DNA of 64,000 nt, from contig NZ_JAUSTI010000007.1 of assembly GCF_030812775.1 (NCBI RefSeq), positions 62,001 to 126,000 of the forward strand. Reading direction: 5' to 3'. Each line of letters starts with the position of its first letter. The first letter of the stretch is position 1. The notes beneath the pieces are model-generated. The model did not search any database. It saw nothing but the letters and a program-made list of their open reading frames with translations, and was not told the DNA's origin. Source of the DNA: Paenibacillus tundrae (lineage in GTDB: Bacteria; Bacillota; Bacilli; Paenibacillales; Paenibacillaceae). Of the stretch, positions 37,474-47,465 are shown piece after piece. The position numbers and the translations under genes are program-made.

Positions 37474-37492
37474 AATCGTAAAAATATTGATT
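37474..37492. promoter_or_regulatory. Degenerate Zur-like box upstream of the permease pair
   Basis: AATCGTAAAAATATTGATT: left half AATCGTAA is intact, right half degenerate, with matching AATC/GATT ends. About 80 bp before the plus-strand permease. It may be a weaker Zur site for that operon (inference). Confidence 0.4.
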
Positions 37493-37571
37493 AGAGTTAA
37501 CAAATGATGTATGTCACTGCACGTACAAGCATATATTCTAGCAAAGTCTCAGTTGTGGAGGTCTGTTTGTA

Positions 37572-38606
37572 ATGAAGATAGCAGCCAATGTGAAGCTCTT
37601 AACGTTCCTTATCCCATGTGCCTTTCTAGTTCCAGTACTTATTACACTAGCTCCTGATCTGAGTGCTGCTTGGAATAGCGAAGCTTTGCAAAATATGAAA
37701 ACCATTTTCGTCAGTATTTTCTTAGAGGCAGCCCCTTTTCTACTAATGGGGGTACTCCTGTCATCGCTAATGCAATGGTTTGTTTCTGAAGAAATGGTAC
37801 GCAGGCTCACACCCAAAAACCCCATTGGCGGAGTGCTCGTTGCTGGACTATTAGGTATTGTCTTTCCGATCTGTGAGTGCGGTATGATCCCCGTCGTGCG
37901 GCGACTAATGCATAAAGGCATGCCAGCTTACATTGCGGTTACCTTTATTCTGAGTGGACCCGTGGTGAATCCCATTGTATTTACAGCTACACTGCTTGCG
38001 TTCCCCTCGCATCCCGAGATTACGATTGCACGTATGGGACTTGCATTTGCTGTAGCAGCTTCCGTGGGTGGTCTAGTGTATGTGTTCGCTCGTCGTAACC
38101 CGCTCCGTACACCAAAAACAACCATTACCGAAGTGAAGACACATCCTGGTTTTAAGATGGCTCAACCACATACACATGACCATTCTCATGAACACAATCA
38201 TGTTAAAAATTGGCGGAGTTTCTTCATTCATGCTGGAGACGAATTCGTGGATATGAGCAAATATTTGGTGATTGGTGCCTTGATTACCGCCTGTATCCAG
38301 ACTTTTATTAGCCGAAGTGATCTGATCTCCCTTGGTAACGGTCCTGTGGCTTCGTATGTTTTCATGATGGGTTTTGCCTATGTACTATCCTTGTGCTCGA
38401 CATCCGATGCTTTTGTGGCTTCGGCGTTCTCACATACGTTTGCACTTGGTCCATTAGTTTCTTTCCTTGTACTCGGTCCAATGCTTGATTTCAAAAGTAC
38501 TTTAATGCTGCTCTCTACCTTCCGCACTCGCTTTGTTATTGGACTAAGCCTAGCCATCATCACACTTGTATTTGCCGGATCATGGTTGATTAATTTATTG
38601 GCGTGA
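37572..38606 (+). CDS. Permease, ArsP/UPF0718 (DUF318) family, YcgR-like
   Basis: 344 residues, about eight membrane helices. Conserved FPICECGMIPVVRRLMHKG (with the Cys-Glu-Cys that binds metal or thiol groups) and LCSTSDAFVASAF. A His-rich cytosolic loop (HTHDHSHEHNHVKNW) separates the two halves, suggesting metal binding. In B. subtilis ycgR pairs with ycgQ, as here. Its position within the zinc regulon suggests movement of zinc or a zinc ligand (inference). GGAGGTCTGTTTGTA precedes the ATG. Confidence 0.88.
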   Translation: MKIAANVKLLTFLIPCAFLVPVLITLAPDLSAAWNSEALQNMKTIFVSIFLEAAPFLLMGVLLSSLMQWFVSEEMVRRLTPKNPIGGVLVAGLLGIVFPICECGMIPVVRRLMHKGMPAYIAVTFILSGPVVNPIVFTATLLAFPSHPEITIARMGLAFAVAASVGGLVYVFARRNPLRTPKTTITEVKTHPGFKMAQPHTHDHSHEHNHVKNWRSFFIHAGDEFVDMSKYLVIGALITACIQTFISRSDLISLGNGPVASYVFMMGFAYVLSLCSTSDAFVASAFSHTFALGPLVSFLVLGPMLDFKSTLMLLSTFRTRFVIGLSLAIITLVFAGSWLINLLA

Positions 38607-38650
38607 ACCCGATTGCATATATAGACTCGATCAATAAAAGAGGTGAAGAG

Positions 38651-39634
38651 ATGAACAATCCGGCTCAGACGGTGACGAGAAATATGTTGCCGAAGCCAAA
38701 TAACATCCAATGGCACAGTTTAATTCGCGCAAGCTGGATGGGTGGCATTGCTGTCTACATTTTTCACCTGAATTCAAGTGATTCTCTACATTATTACTTA
38801 GCACCTACGATGCAGAAGCTGCTGTTATGCTGCCCGATTCCCTTTATATTTATCGCTATCATTATGGCGTGGCATGGTCTTTTCAGTAGAAGTGAGGTGC
38901 ATTGCGACTGTGAACATCCACCACCTACGGGCTTTGTTCGTAGTTCCGTCTTATACGGATTGATTGCCCTTCCCTTAATGTTCGGCTTCCTTCTGCCAGA
39001 TCAGGCTTTGGGTAGCTCTATAGCGAGCCAGAAAGGAATGTCGCTTACCTATGCACCTCCGGAGATTCGGCGAAAGGAGCCTTTGCCTGCTGTCACAGCA
39101 AATCTGAACGTCCAGGATCTTAGCCAGCAACAGCCAACAGTTACGACGACATCAACATCTGACGTACAATTCATTCCTCCAGATGAGTATAGTAGAGAAT
39201 TTGCCGACTTAGCCGAGAAGTTATATGTAGAGCCGGTTATTCAGGTCTATCCTGAGGTTTTCTCCGAAACGCTTGGTACCATCGACATGTTTCAACGCCA
39301 ATTCGCAGGCAAAGAAATCTCATTGACAGGATTCGTATATCGTGACGCAAGTATGGAGCATGAATCTCATTTTGCATTGGGACGATTTCTTGTGATGTGC
39401 TGTCCAGCGGATGCTGCGCCATTTGGTGTTATGATTCATATTGAAAGCGCAAATACCTTCCCAACCGATAGTTGGGTGCAAATTAAAGGCACGATTGGTT
39501 CTGCTCAGGTAGATGGCAAAGACACAATAGAGATTCGGGCTACACAGGTTACTCCTGTATCCGAGCCATCCACACCCTACATTTACACAAGCGCAGATTC
39601 GGTGATGGCGTATGAAAAACGGAATGGAAATTAA
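38651..39634 (+). CDS. TIGR03943-type putative permease subunit, YcgQ-like
   Basis: 327 residues. N-terminal membrane helices with a Cys pair (LLLCCPIPFIFIAIIMAWHG), a second hydrophobic block (LYGLIALPLMFGFLLP), a Pro/Thr-rich linker and a C-terminal soluble domain (QFAGKEISLTGFVYRDAS ... LGRFLVMCCPADAAPFGVMI ... WVQIKGTIG) typical of this family. Partner of the preceding permease. ATG at 38651 follows GAGGTGAAGAG. Confidence 0.88.
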   Translation: MNNPAQTVTRNMLPKPNNIQWHSLIRASWMGGIAVYIFHLNSSDSLHYYLAPTMQKLLLCCPIPFIFIAIIMAWHGLFSRSEVHCDCEHPPPTGFVRSSVLYGLIALPLMFGFLLPDQALGSSIASQKGMSLTYAPPEIRRKEPLPAVTANLNVQDLSQQQPTVTTTSTSDVQFIPPDEYSREFADLAEKLYVEPVIQVYPEVFSETLGTIDMFQRQFAGKEISLTGFVYRDASMEHESHFALGRFLVMCCPADAAPFGVMIHIESANTFPTDSWVQIKGTIGSAQVDGKDTIEIRATQVTPVSEPSTPYIYTSADSVMAYEKRNGN

Positions 39635-39688
39635 CGAAGCTATCCTTTCAGCTTTGAAGGGAATATGCAACGATAAATATGTAATGCA

Positions 39689-39720
39689 AAAAACACACTA
39701 TTTTAATAGTGTGTTTTCTT
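39689..39720. terminator. Bidirectional terminator between ycgQ-like and secreted-protein genes
   Basis: AAAACACACTATT-TT-AATAGTGTGTTTT followed by CTTCT; A-rich on the left, T-rich on the right, between convergent genes. Confidence 0.88.
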
Positions 39721-39748
39721 CTGTACACAATTATTGCACTATACATCT

Positions 39749-40957
39749 TTATTGGGAGAAGCTATTTAACCAACCATTCCATGCTTGCGTGTTGGCAGGC
39801 TTTCCAGAATCGTTTAACTTCATATACTCCAAAAGCTGATCCAAACTATTGGATTGATTATCCCGATATTCTTGGATAAAATGCAACATGGCTTTATATA
39901 CAATAAGATCTAGAGGAGAGTATGTGATCGTATCATTTGAGCTTCCATCTCCACTGCCGTTTCCCCCATTATCAACCGGTGGTTCAGAAGGCGTACGAGT
40001 TACAGCATCCGCATCAGTGAACGTACCTGTGTCTCCGATGTATGTAGGGTAACTAATGGCGATCTCTCCAGTTAGGCTATGGCCCAATCGACCGATGTTG
40101 GGTTTTTCTAGGGTTGTAATCATACCTTGACTATTCACAATTCCTTTAAGAGCTGGGATCGTTATTCTTGTTGGGAAGGTGCTCGGTACAGCTAAAGGAT
40201 TATACTGTATATTTTCTCCTGTGCTGTTATCTACGAAAATAGGCATGACTGTCTGGTAAGTCGATGTCATATCTAATTCTTTGACTGCTGAGCTATAAGC
40301 TGCAAATGCATTGGGAAATTGCTGTGTTGAGAGAGTGCTTGGCCAAATCGTCCGATGAGGATATGTGCTTAACTGTATCTTCCCGTACATATCTGTATGT
40401 ACACTATATACATAGTGCATCACGCCACTCATAAACGTACCAAGATCATATTTAGTTTCTCCTGGCCGGTTTGTAGTTTTTACTGTAGAAGGAACAATAA
40501 CCGACTTAATTGTAGCTACCTTTTCGATTGTATGGTTTGCATCATTGATCAGCGCACCCGCTCCAAAGTATTCATTCCACTTGTTTACCAGGTACATTTG
40601 TGCATCCGAAGACCATTGTAGACTGTACTTTCTATTCGTTCCCCATAGATCATTATAACCTTGAATCGACGATGTAATTTCTGATCTTATCGTTGCATTG
40701 GCATCTTGCCAAGCTTGTTGCCCAAAGTGATGCACCTGCTCCATAATACTAGGATCAATATTCGTCGCATTCTCCGCAGCTGCCAGAAGCACGGTTCCAC
40801 CCCACTGCATGATTGCGCCTGCTTCCAGTTCCCCTGGGGCAAAATTAGAACTTGCTGCTTCAGCCTTGAATTGCACTGTTGATGCGAATAGTAGAATCAT
40901 GATGCTTAATACGATACTTGATCTTTTAATAAACTTTTGCTGAGATTTGCTAAACAA
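39749..40957 (-). CDS. Secreted protein of unknown family
   Basis: 402 residues. Signal peptide MFSKSQQKFIKRSSIVLSIM continuing to a VQFKAEA-A cleavage site near residue 35. The mature protein has a helical N-terminal part (IMEQVHHFGQQAWQDANATI), a beta-rich middle (GEIAISYPTYIGDTGTFTDA), a Gly/Ser linker (DNGGNGSGDGSSND) and a short helical C-terminal segment. I recognise no family or catalytic motif. TTG start 6 nt after GGAGGAG. Monocistronic, convergent with the permease operon. Confidence 0.8.
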   Translation of the reverse strand: MFSKSQQKFIKRSSIVLSIMILLFASTVQFKAEAASSNFAPGELEAGAIMQWGGTVLLAAAENATNIDPSIMEQVHHFGQQAWQDANATIRSEITSSIQGYNDLWGTNRKYSLQWSSDAQMYLVNKWNEYFGAGALINDANHTIEKVATIKSVIVPSTVKTTNRPGETKYDLGTFMSGVMHYVYSVHTDMYGKIQLSTYPHRTIWPSTLSTQQFPNAFAAYSSAVKELDMTSTYQTVMPIFVDNSTGENIQYNPLAVPSTFPTRITIPALKGIVNSQGMITTLEKPNIGRLGHSLTGEIAISYPTYIGDTGTFTDADAVTRTPSEPPVDNGGNGSGDGSSNDTITYSPLDLIVYKAMLHFIQEYRDNQSNSLDQLLEYMKLNDSGKPANTQAWNGWLNSFSQ

Positions 40958-41154
40958 CGTAAACTCCTCCTACTCGTATGTACTTCATGAAACTCTACAC
41001 ATTTAAAACCTCAGGAACATTTGGATCTTGTTATCCAGCCTACTTCTACCCTCCTTAAAAGGTAAAATATAACTCTAATATTATCTCAAATCCTGATGTT
41101 TACGTAAATAAAAAATGACATAGGTGGAAGCAAGATAAACGTATTCTGGTTCTG

Positions 41155-41181
41155 TAAAAGAAAACAACCGTATATTCGGCT
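41155..41181 (-). terminator. Terminator of the nucleoside operon (after pdp)
   Basis: On the minus strand AGCCG-aatata-CGGTT is followed by GTTTTCTTTT. Short stem, correct position 14 bp past the pdp stop. Confidence 0.6.
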
Positions 41182-41194
41182 GAATGCATTTGAA

Positions 41195-42496
41195 CTATTC
41201 GGTTACGATATCATGCACCAATACTGGAGCATCCGCTTTATCTGCAATCGTAATATTTTCTTTAATCTTCGCAATTACATCCGCCACATCTTCACGATTA
41301 GCGTGGATCGTTACGAGTGATTCGCCTACTTTGACAGGGTCACCCACTTTTTTGTTCAACATCAGACCAACAGCAAGATCGATCTCGGATTCTTTGGTTG
41401 CGCGACCTGCACCAAGCAGCATCGCAGCTGTACCAATCTCATCCGCAACGATTCCTGATACGAAACCGTCTTGGTCTGCAGGTACTTCGATAAGGTATTG
41501 AGCTTGCGGCAATCGATCTGGATGATCCACAACAGAAGCATCTCCGCCTTGATTTGCTAAGAAATGTTTGAATTTCTCCAGTGCTTTACCGTTCTGGATC
41601 ACTTCTTTCAATTTCTCTTCAGCTTGCTCAAGAGAGTCTGCTTTGCCAGCGAGGAATACCATTTGGCGTCCAAGTGCCAGACAGAGCTCTTCCAGATCTT
41701 TAGGCCCTTTACCTTGCAGGGTAAGAATGGCTTCTTTTACTTCAAGTGCATTACCAATAGCCAGACCCAACGGTTGGGACATGTCAGAGATCACGGCCAT
41801 CGTTTTACGTCCAACATTGTTACCAATGCTCACCATTGCATGTGCAAGTTCTTTAGCATCTTCTGCAGTTTTCATGAATGCACCAGCACCTGTTTTCACA
41901 TCCAGTACGATGGCATCTGCTCCTGCTGCGATTTTCTTACTCATGATAGAACTAGCGATCAGTGGAATGGAGTTAACGGTTGCTGTTACGTCACGCAAAG
42001 CATATAGCTTCTTATCCGCAGGCGTTAGGTTACCACTTTGTCCGATTACCGCTACCTTGTGCTCGTTAACGAGTCTGATGAATTCTTCTTTTTCAAGCTC
42101 AACATGAAAACCTGCAACGGATTCCAGTTTATCTGTTGTTCCACCTGTGTGGCCAAGTCCACGACCGGACATTTTGGCAACTGGAACGTCCAGTGCAGCT
42201 ACGAGAGGAGCTAATACAAGCGTTGTTGTATCGCCCACCCCACCTGTGGAGTGCTTGTCTACTTTGATGCCTTCAATGGCTGACAGATCAATCGTTTCAC
42301 CCGAATTCACCATCGACATCGTCAGATCGGCACGTTCTTTGTCCGTCATATCGTTGAAAAATACAGACATCGCCCATGCGCTAACTTGATAGTCAGGAAT
42401 CTCTCCTTGGGTGTATCCTTGAACGACGAAGTCGATCTCTTCTGTTGTTAATTCTTTTCCGTCACGTTTCTTGGCAATAATGTCTACCATTCTCAT
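41195..42496 (-). CDS. pdp: Pyrimidine-nucleoside phosphorylase
   Basis: 433 residues. Glycosyltransferase family 3 pattern: [40 protein letters not shown] (phosphate/nucleoside site), [39 protein letters not shown]. Splits thymidine, uridine and deoxyuridine to base plus (deoxy)ribose 1-phosphate, which DeoB converts. AAGGAGAGAGCATC precedes the ATG. Separated from deoD by ~500 bp of repeats rather than the usual short gap. Confidence 0.96.
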   Translation of the reverse strand: MRMVDIIAKKRDGKELTTEEIDFVVQGYTQGEIPDYQVSAWAMSVFFNDMTDKERADLTMSMVNSGETIDLSAIEGIKVDKHSTGGVGDTTTLVLAPLVAALDVPVAKMSGRGLGHTGGTTDKLESVAGFHVELEKEEFIRLVNEHKVAVIGQSGNLTPADKKLYALRDVTATVNSIPLIASSIMSKKIAAGADAIVLDVKTGAGAFMKTAEDAKELAHAMVSIGNNVGRKTMAVISDMSQPLGLAIGNALEVKEAILTLQGKGPKDLEELCLALGRQMVFLAGKADSLEQAEEKLKEVIQNGKALEKFKHFLANQGGDASVVDHPDRLPQAQYLIEVPADQDGFVSGIVADEIGTAAMLLGAGRATKESEIDLAVGLMLNKKVGDPVKVGESLVTIHANREDVADVIAKIKENITIADKADAPVLVHDIVTE

Positions 42497-42582
42497 GATG
42501 CTCTCTCCTTGTGTATGTTAGTGTATGTTAATTTTACAGAACACTTTGTGCGGAGTCCGTTCCGGCAATGGATCGTTCTTTC

Positions 42583-42651
42583 GATCGCTGTTGTCTTCAC
42601 ATTTCTCTGAATCACCTCTCATGAGGTTGAAATGTGAAGACAAAGGCGAAC
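42583..42651. repeat. Long imperfect hairpin next to the tandem repeats
   Basis: Perfect 15-bp arms TTGTCTTCACATTTC (42591-42605) and its complement (42629-42643); the stem continues outward with mismatches (TCGC/GCGA) and contains an inner ACCTC-tcat-GAGGT stem. No T tract on either side. Confidence 0.8.
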
Positions 42652-42657
42652 GCTTTG

Positions 42658-42981
42658 CTTCTTCAGAATCGATTCCATTGCCTCCACTCCGTGCTCCAAA
42701 CAAAAGTTTCGGTAAAATCAAATTATTTTAGTGCAGTAAATTCTTATGCAAAGAGCGTGTGCTCGCTTCTTCAGAATCGATTCCATTGCCTCCACTCCGA
42801 GCTCCAAACAAAAGTTTCGGTAAAATCAAATTATTTTTGTGCAGTAAATCCTTATGCAAAGAGCGTGTGCTCGCTTCTTCAAAATCAATTCCATTGCCTC
42901 CACTCCGTGCTCCGAACAAAAGTTTCGATAAATTCAAATTATTTTCGGTGCAGTAAACCTTTGTGCGGTATGCGTACTGAC
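42658..42981. repeat. Three tandem 108-bp direct repeats
   Basis: Units 42658-42765, 42766-42873 and 42874-42981, each starting CTTCTTCARAATCRATTCCA. Units 1 and 2 differ at 3 of 108 positions; unit 3 is more divergent and its last ~25 bases differ. Each of the first two contains the palindrome GAATCGATTC and a GAGC-gtgt-GCTC mini-hairpin. Flanking sequence at 42544-42581 resembles the tail of unit 3 (both CTTTGTGCGG ... CAATGGAT). Confidence 0.93.
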
Positions 42982-42994
42982 AATGGATTGTCTT

Positions 42995-43702
42995 TTACAA
43001 ATTAATTGCTGTATCCAATGCTACGACCATCATGTCATTGAACGTTTTTTGGCGCTCTTCTGCTGAGGTTTCTTCGCCTGTGAGCAAGTGGTCGCTTACA
43101 GTCAGGATAGTAAGTGCATTAACACCAAACTTGGCAGCAATGGTGTACAATGCTGTTGTTTCCATTTCTACGCCAAGTACGCCATGTTTCATCAATTTTT
43201 CCGTTACGGAACGGTCGTCGCGATAGAAAGAATCGGAACTGAAAACGTTACCGACGTGAATTTTCATTCCCTTAGCTGTAGCGCGGTCATATGCTTCTTT
43301 GAGCAATGAGAACGTAGCGATTGGTGAGAAGTCATATCCACCGAATACGTGTTTATTCATACTTGAATCTGTACATGCTGCTTGTGCAAGGATAACGTCA
43401 CGTACACGCACATGCTCCTGCATTCCGCCGCAAGTTCCTACACGAATTAAGTTCTTCACACCATATTCACTAATCAATTCATTTGCATAGATGGCGAAGG
43501 ACGGAATCCCCATCCCTGAACCTTGCACCGAAATGCGGTGCCCTTGATATGTACCTGTGAAGCCGAGCATACCGCGAACCTCGTTGTAACACACAACGTC
43601 TTCTAGATATGTGTCAGCAATGTATTTTGCGCGCAATGGATCTCCTGGCAAAAGAATCGTTTCAGCAATATCTCCAGGTTTTGCTCCAATATGTGTACTC
43701 AT
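42995..43702 (-). CDS. deoD: Purine-nucleoside phosphorylase, DeoD type
   Basis: 235 residues, trimeric/hexameric PNP family: [56 protein letters not shown] and catalytic Asp in [14 protein letters not shown]. Phosphorolysis of purine (deoxy)ribonucleosides. TTGGAGGAGATT precedes the ATG. Confidence 0.96.
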   Translation of the reverse strand: MSTHIGAKPGDIAETILLPGDPLRAKYIADTYLEDVVCYNEVRGMLGFTGTYQGHRISVQGSGMGIPSFAIYANELISEYGVKNLIRVGTCGGMQEHVRVRDVILAQAACTDSSMNKHVFGGYDFSPIATFSLLKEAYDRATAKGMKIHVGNVFSSDSFYRDDRSVTEKLMKHGVLGVEMETTALYTIAAKFGVNALTILTVSDHLLTGEETSAEERQKTFNDMMVVALDTAINL

Positions 43703-43879
43703 AAAATAATCTCCTCCAATATGTTATATACGTCCGTCTATATAATGGACGAGGAAGCGGAGAAACTGTAGTTTACCCCGATCCCTGACCATGGTTTGCA
43801 CTTCAAAGTCATGCGTTTGTCGAATTTTCGACCAAGTTAGCGTCATTTCTTAGATCCGTTTAGTTCAATCTTTACGTAC

Positions 43880-45058
43880 TTACTTCAGATCTTTCAAGAA
43901 GCTTGTACCATACTCCGGCATTTTCACACCAAAGTTCTCCGCTACCGTTGCACCAAGATCAGCAAAGGTACTGCGCAGATCAAGCTGTTTGCCCTCACTG
44001 AAACGCGGGGAGTATGCCAGCAAAGGTACATATTCACGTGTGTGGTCTGTACCACGGTATGTTGGATCGTTACCATGGTCGGCTGTAATCAGCAGCAGAT
44101 CGTCGTTTGTCATTTTCGCAAAAATTTCTGGCAGGCGTGCATCATAATCTTCAAGGGCTTGTGCATACCCTTGTGGATCACGACGGTGACCATACAGCGC
44201 ATCAAAATCTACCAGATTCAAGAAGCTCAGACCAGTGAATTCTTCATCCATCGTTTCGGACAACTTGTCCATTCCATCCATATTGGAAACGGTACGAACA
44301 GATTTGGTTACACCCTCACCATCATAGATATCCGCGATTTTACCAAGAGCAATAACATCAAACCCGCCATCTTTCAATTCATTCATTACGGTACGACCAA
44401 ATGGTTTGAGCGCATAGTCATGACGGTTCGCTGTCCGTTTCCAGTCACCTGCTTCACCCACGAAAGGACGTGCAATAATACGACCCAACATGTAAGGATC
44501 TTCAAGCGTAATTTCACGGCAGAACTCACAGATCTCATACAGTTCCTTCAAAGGAACGACATCTTCGTGCGCTGCAATTTGCAGTACCGAGTCAGCCGAT
44601 GTATATACGATCAGTGCACCCGTTTCAACATGCTCAGCACCTAGTTCATCCAGAATTTCAGTGCCGCTCGCAGGTTTGTTACCAATCACTTTACGGCCTG
44701 TTTTTTCTTCAATTCGCTGAATCAGCTCATCCGGGAAGCCATTTTCAAACACACGGAAAGGTGTATCAATATACAAGCCCATGATCTCCCAGTGACCTGT
44801 CATGGTATCTTTACCTTTGGATGCTTCCTGCATTTTGGTGTAATACGCTTTAGGTGCAGCTGCTACAGGAATACCCTCGATTTCTTTAATATTAGATAGT
44901 CCAAGACTCGCCATATGTGGCATCTTCAGACCTCCGCGTTCACGTGCAATGTGACCGAACGTATCGACATCAAAATCATCAAATTCTGCTGCATCTGGCG
45001 CTTCGCCGATTCCTACAGAATCCATAACGATTAGATGTACTCTTTTGAATGTTGACAT
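43880..45058 (-). CDS. deoB: Phosphopentomutase
   Basis: 392 residues, alkaline-phosphatase superfamily: [35 protein letters not shown] (catalytic Thr), [35 protein letters not shown] metal ligands. Interconverts (deoxy)ribose 1- and 5-phosphate, linking the phosphorylases to DeoC. GGAAGGAGTGC lies upstream of the ATG. Confidence 0.97.
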   Translation of the reverse strand: MSTFKRVHLIVMDSVGIGEAPDAAEFDDFDVDTFGHIARERGGLKMPHMASLGLSNIKEIEGIPVAAAPKAYYTKMQEASKGKDTMTGHWEIMGLYIDTPFRVFENGFPDELIQRIEEKTGRKVIGNKPASGTEILDELGAEHVETGALIVYTSADSVLQIAAHEDVVPLKELYEICEFCREITLEDPYMLGRIIARPFVGEAGDWKRTANRHDYALKPFGRTVMNELKDGGFDVIALGKIADIYDGEGVTKSVRTVSNMDGMDKLSETMDEEFTGLSFLNLVDFDALYGHRRDPQGYAQALEDYDARLPEIFAKMTNDDLLLITADHGNDPTYRGTDHTREYVPLLAYSPRFSEGKQLDLRSTFADLGATVAENFGVKMPEYGTSFLKDLK

Positions 45059-45087
45059 AAATGAAGCACTCCTTCCAATAATCCAGC

Positions 45088-46278
45088 TTACAAGTACAGT
45101 CCAGTGATGATCGCCGACAGCACGCTGACAAGCGATGCACCATAAAGCAGCTTCAGACCGAAGCGGGCCACCACATTACCTTGTTTCTCATGAAGTCCTT
45201 TAACCGCACCGGCAATAATACCGATGGAAGAGAAATTAGCGAACGATACGAGGAAAACAGACACGATTCCGGTAGTTCTCTCCGACAATGCTGTCTGACC
45301 ACTAAGACTTAGCATTGCGACGAATTCATTGGATACCATTTTCGTTGCCATAATACTTCCCGCTTGAATCGCCTCTTTCCAAGGGATCCCCATAATAAAG
45401 GCAAAGGGTGCAAACACATAACCAAGCAGTTCCTGGAATGAAATACCGAGCACCGCACTGAAAATACCATTAATTAAGGCGATTAACGCGACAAAACCGA
45501 TGAGCATCGCAGCAACCACTATGGCTACTTTGAATCCATCTAGAATGTACTCACCTAGCATTTCGAAGAACGATTGCTTCTCCTCTTCCTGAACCTCCAA
45601 TATATCTTCTTCCGGTGTAACCTGATAAGGGTTCACAATAGAAGCAATGATAAAACCGCCAAATAGATTGAGCACTAATGCCGTCACTACATATTTCGGA
45701 TCAATCATCGTCATATAGGCACCGACAATGGACATCGATACCGTGGACATCGCTGAGGCACATAAGGTATACAGCCGATGTTTTGGCAGTAACCCAATTT
45801 GTTTTTTTACGGATATGAACACTTCAGATTGCCCTAGAATAGCCGAAGCAACCGCGTTATATGATTCCAGTTTGCCCATTCCGTTGATTTTGCTTAATAC
45901 CAGACCAATATATTTTATAACAAAAGGCAAGATTCGGATATACTGTAATATCCCAATCAAGGCAGAGATGACCACAATCGGCATCAGCACGGTGAGGAAG
46001 AACGGACCAGATCCACCTTCTGCCCCAATGGTTACTAAATCACCGAATACAAACGCAATCCCCTCATTCGCATAATCCAGCAATGCCTTAAATGCAGTCG
46101 AGAATTTACCAACAAGAAACGTACCCGCCGCTGTATTGAGCAAGAAGTATGCCAATATGATCTGTAAAACAATCATTACCGCAAGCGGTCGGTATCGAAT
46201 CTGTTTCTTCCCGTTGCTGGCGATATAAGCCAGTCCAAATACAACGAGTAGGCCTAGTATAGCGATTAAAAATTTCAT
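45088..46278 (-). CDS. nupC: Nucleoside transporter, CNT/NupC family
   Basis: 396 residues with about 8-10 membrane helices. CNT motifs: NKINGM-type ([20 protein letters not shown]), [14 protein letters not shown] (nucleoside and Na/H site), [31 protein letters not shown]-like [15 protein letters not shown], and [18 protein letters not shown]. Proton- or sodium-driven nucleoside uptake. ATG 46278 follows AAGGAGAGATCAC; the longer frame to 46317 has no site. Confidence 0.95.
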   Translation of the reverse strand: MKFLIAILGLLVVFGLAYIASNGKKQIRYRPLAVMIVLQIILAYFLLNTAAGTFLVGKFSTAFKALLDYANEGIAFVFGDLVTIGAEGGSGPFFLTVLMPIVVISALIGILQYIRILPFVIKYIGLVLSKINGMGKLESYNAVASAILGQSEVFISVKKQIGLLPKHRLYTLCASAMSTVSMSIVGAYMTMIDPKYVVTALVLNLFGGFIIASIVNPYQVTPEEDILEVQEEEKQSFFEMLGEYILDGFKVAIVVAAMLIGFVALIALINGIFSAVLGISFQELLGYVFAPFAFIMGIPWKEAIQAGSIMATKMVSNEFVAMLSLSGQTALSERTTGIVSVFLVSFANFSSIGIIAGAVKGLHEKQGNVVARFGLKLLYGASLVSVLSAIITGLYL

Positions 46279-46307
46279 GTGATCTCTCCTTTGAAGGTAG
46301 TTAAGCC

Positions 46308-46395
46308 AGTTGTTCAATCAGCTCAAAGGTTTCTGTTCATTGATTATAATGAAAATGAATTAAATTTACGAAAAAAAGAATGAAGCGCTTACAAC
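46308..46395. promoter_or_regulatory. Probable nupC promoter region: TGTTCA repeats, TATAAT and a cre-like site
   Basis: TTGTTCAATCA (46310-46320) and CTGTTCATTGA (46333-46343) are direct copies of a TGTTCA half-site also present upstream of deoC, as expected of DeoR binding. A minus-strand TATAAT lies at 46343-46348. TGAAGCGCTTACA at 46381-46393 carries a cre core. Together they suggest an internal promoter under DeoR and CcpA control (inference). Confidence 0.45.
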
Positions 46396-46440
46396 ATATC
46401 GCTGCGAGTTGGTGTATTTTTACGTGTCCTGCCTGTTTAA

Positions 46441-46488
46441 CCCGCATAAGCTTATAAAAAAAACGTGAAATAGATTCGATTATGCGGG
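46441..46488. repeat. Intercistronic hairpin between deoC and nupC
   Basis: CCCGCATAA and TTATGCGGG form 9-bp arms around a 30-nt loop. No T tract on the exit side in the minus direction, so it may attenuate or protect the mRNA rather than terminate fully. Confidence 0.5.
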
Positions 46489-46572
46489 CATTCAAGACAA
46501 GCTCAGTTCGTTTACATCACTTCGTTAAACTGTAATACAGATTTTCCATACAACGAAATATATTTCGTTTGA

Positions 46573-47247
46573 TTAATACGAAGCCGTAGATTGTCCACCT
46601 TGCATGATTTTAACGCCAGAGCTTGCGCCAATTCGTGTTGCGCCTGCTTCGATCATTTTTTGCATGTCTTCGAGGCTACGAACGCCACCGGACGCTTTCA
46701 CTCCTACATCTGGACCTACCGTACGACGCATCAAAGCGATATCCTCAGGCGTTGCTCCACCAGTAGAGAATCCAGTTGATGTTTTGACGAAGTCAGCTCC
46801 AGCTCTTACAGCCGCTTCACATGCACGTACTTTTTCATCATCAGTCAACAGGCAAGTTTCGATAATGACTTTGACCAAAGCTTTACCTGCGGCCGCTTCG
46901 ACCACTGCACGAATATCTTGCTCAACGTAATCGTCTTTGCCATCTTTCAACGCGCTAATGTTAATGACCATATCAACTTCTGTTGCACCTTTAGCAATGG
47001 CATCTGTCGTTTCAAATGCTTTTGTTTCAGAAGTAGAAGCTCCCAAAGGGAAACCAATAACAGTACAGATATCAACGCCAGTACCTTTTAATTGCTCAGC
47101 AGCATAAGCAACCCAACCTGGATTCACACATACGGATGCAAATTGATATTGTTTGGCTTCTTCTGTCAGTTTAACCATCTCGCTCTGTGTAGCGTCTGCA
47201 CGAAGCAAAGTGTGGTCGATCATTTTAGCTAATTGTGGTGTAGTCAT
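46573..47247 (-). CDS. deoC: Deoxyribose-phosphate aldolase
   Basis: 224 residues, class I aldolase: [38 protein letters not shown], Schiff-base Lys in [29 protein letters not shown]. Cleaves deoxyribose 5-phosphate to acetaldehyde and glyceraldehyde 3-phosphate. GGGAGAGATATGA precedes the ATG. First catabolic gene after deoR. Confidence 0.97.
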   Translation of the reverse strand: MTTPQLAKMIDHTLLRADATQSEMVKLTEEAKQYQFASVCVNPGWVAYAAEQLKGTGVDICTVIGFPLGASTSETKAFETTDAIAKGATEVDMVINISALKDGKDDYVEQDIRAVVEAAAGKALVKVIIETCLLTDDEKVRACEAAVRAGADFVKTSTGFSTGGATPEDIALMRRTVGPDVGVKASGGVRSLEDMQKMIEAGATRIGASSGVKIMQGGQSTASY

Positions 47248-47297
47248 TCATATCTCTCCCTTTATATAAACGATGTATTCTATATCCTACACTAACA

Positions 47298-47333
47298 TGA
47301 ACATATGTAATAATCAAACTGAACTTTTGTTCA
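47298..47333. promoter_or_regulatory. Candidate DeoR operator upstream of deoC
   Basis: Palindrome TGAAC-TTTT-GTTCA at 47320-47333 with an additional TGAACA half-site at 47298. B. subtilis DeoR uses a palindrome plus a spaced half-site built on TTGAA/TTCAA (recalled), so the arrangement is similar. About 70 bp upstream of the deoC start. Confidence 0.5.
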
Positions 47334-47465
47334 CGTTGTGCTGGATGAAAATCTACTGAGTTACAACTTATACATGTACTTACCCAATTACTGCACATCT
47401 TAGCTTTCGCTCTACACAGGAAAACATCCGCCATGAGAACATGGCAGATGTTGTCACCCTTCCGA

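Larger units (their letters stand above)
42497..42994. other. 498-bp repeat-filled spacer between deoD and pdp
   Basis: Contains, left to right: a diverged repeat tail (42544-42581), a long hairpin (42583-42651), and three 108-bp tandem repeats (42658-42981). Long frames are open on both strands only because the period is a multiple of three; none has a ribosome binding site. It would be transcribed within the deo operon. Confidence 0.75.

Noticed and set aside
41568-42107. 179- and 147-codon plus-strand frames antisense to pdp
   Set aside because: Opposite-strand shadows of a conserved enzyme gene.
42658-42981. Tandem repeats considered as a CRISPR array
   Set aside because: The 108-bp units are directly adjacent with no unique spacers, and no cas genes are near.
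42634-43005. Plus-strand 123-codon frame with repeated LLQNRFHCLHS segments, and a matching minus-strand frame at 42728-42937
   Set aside because: Frames are open only because the 108-bp repeat is a multiple of three; no ribosome site and composition unlike a protein.
44042-44644. 200-codon plus-strand frame antisense to deoB
   Set aside because: Shadow of deoB; no ribosome site or recognisable domain.
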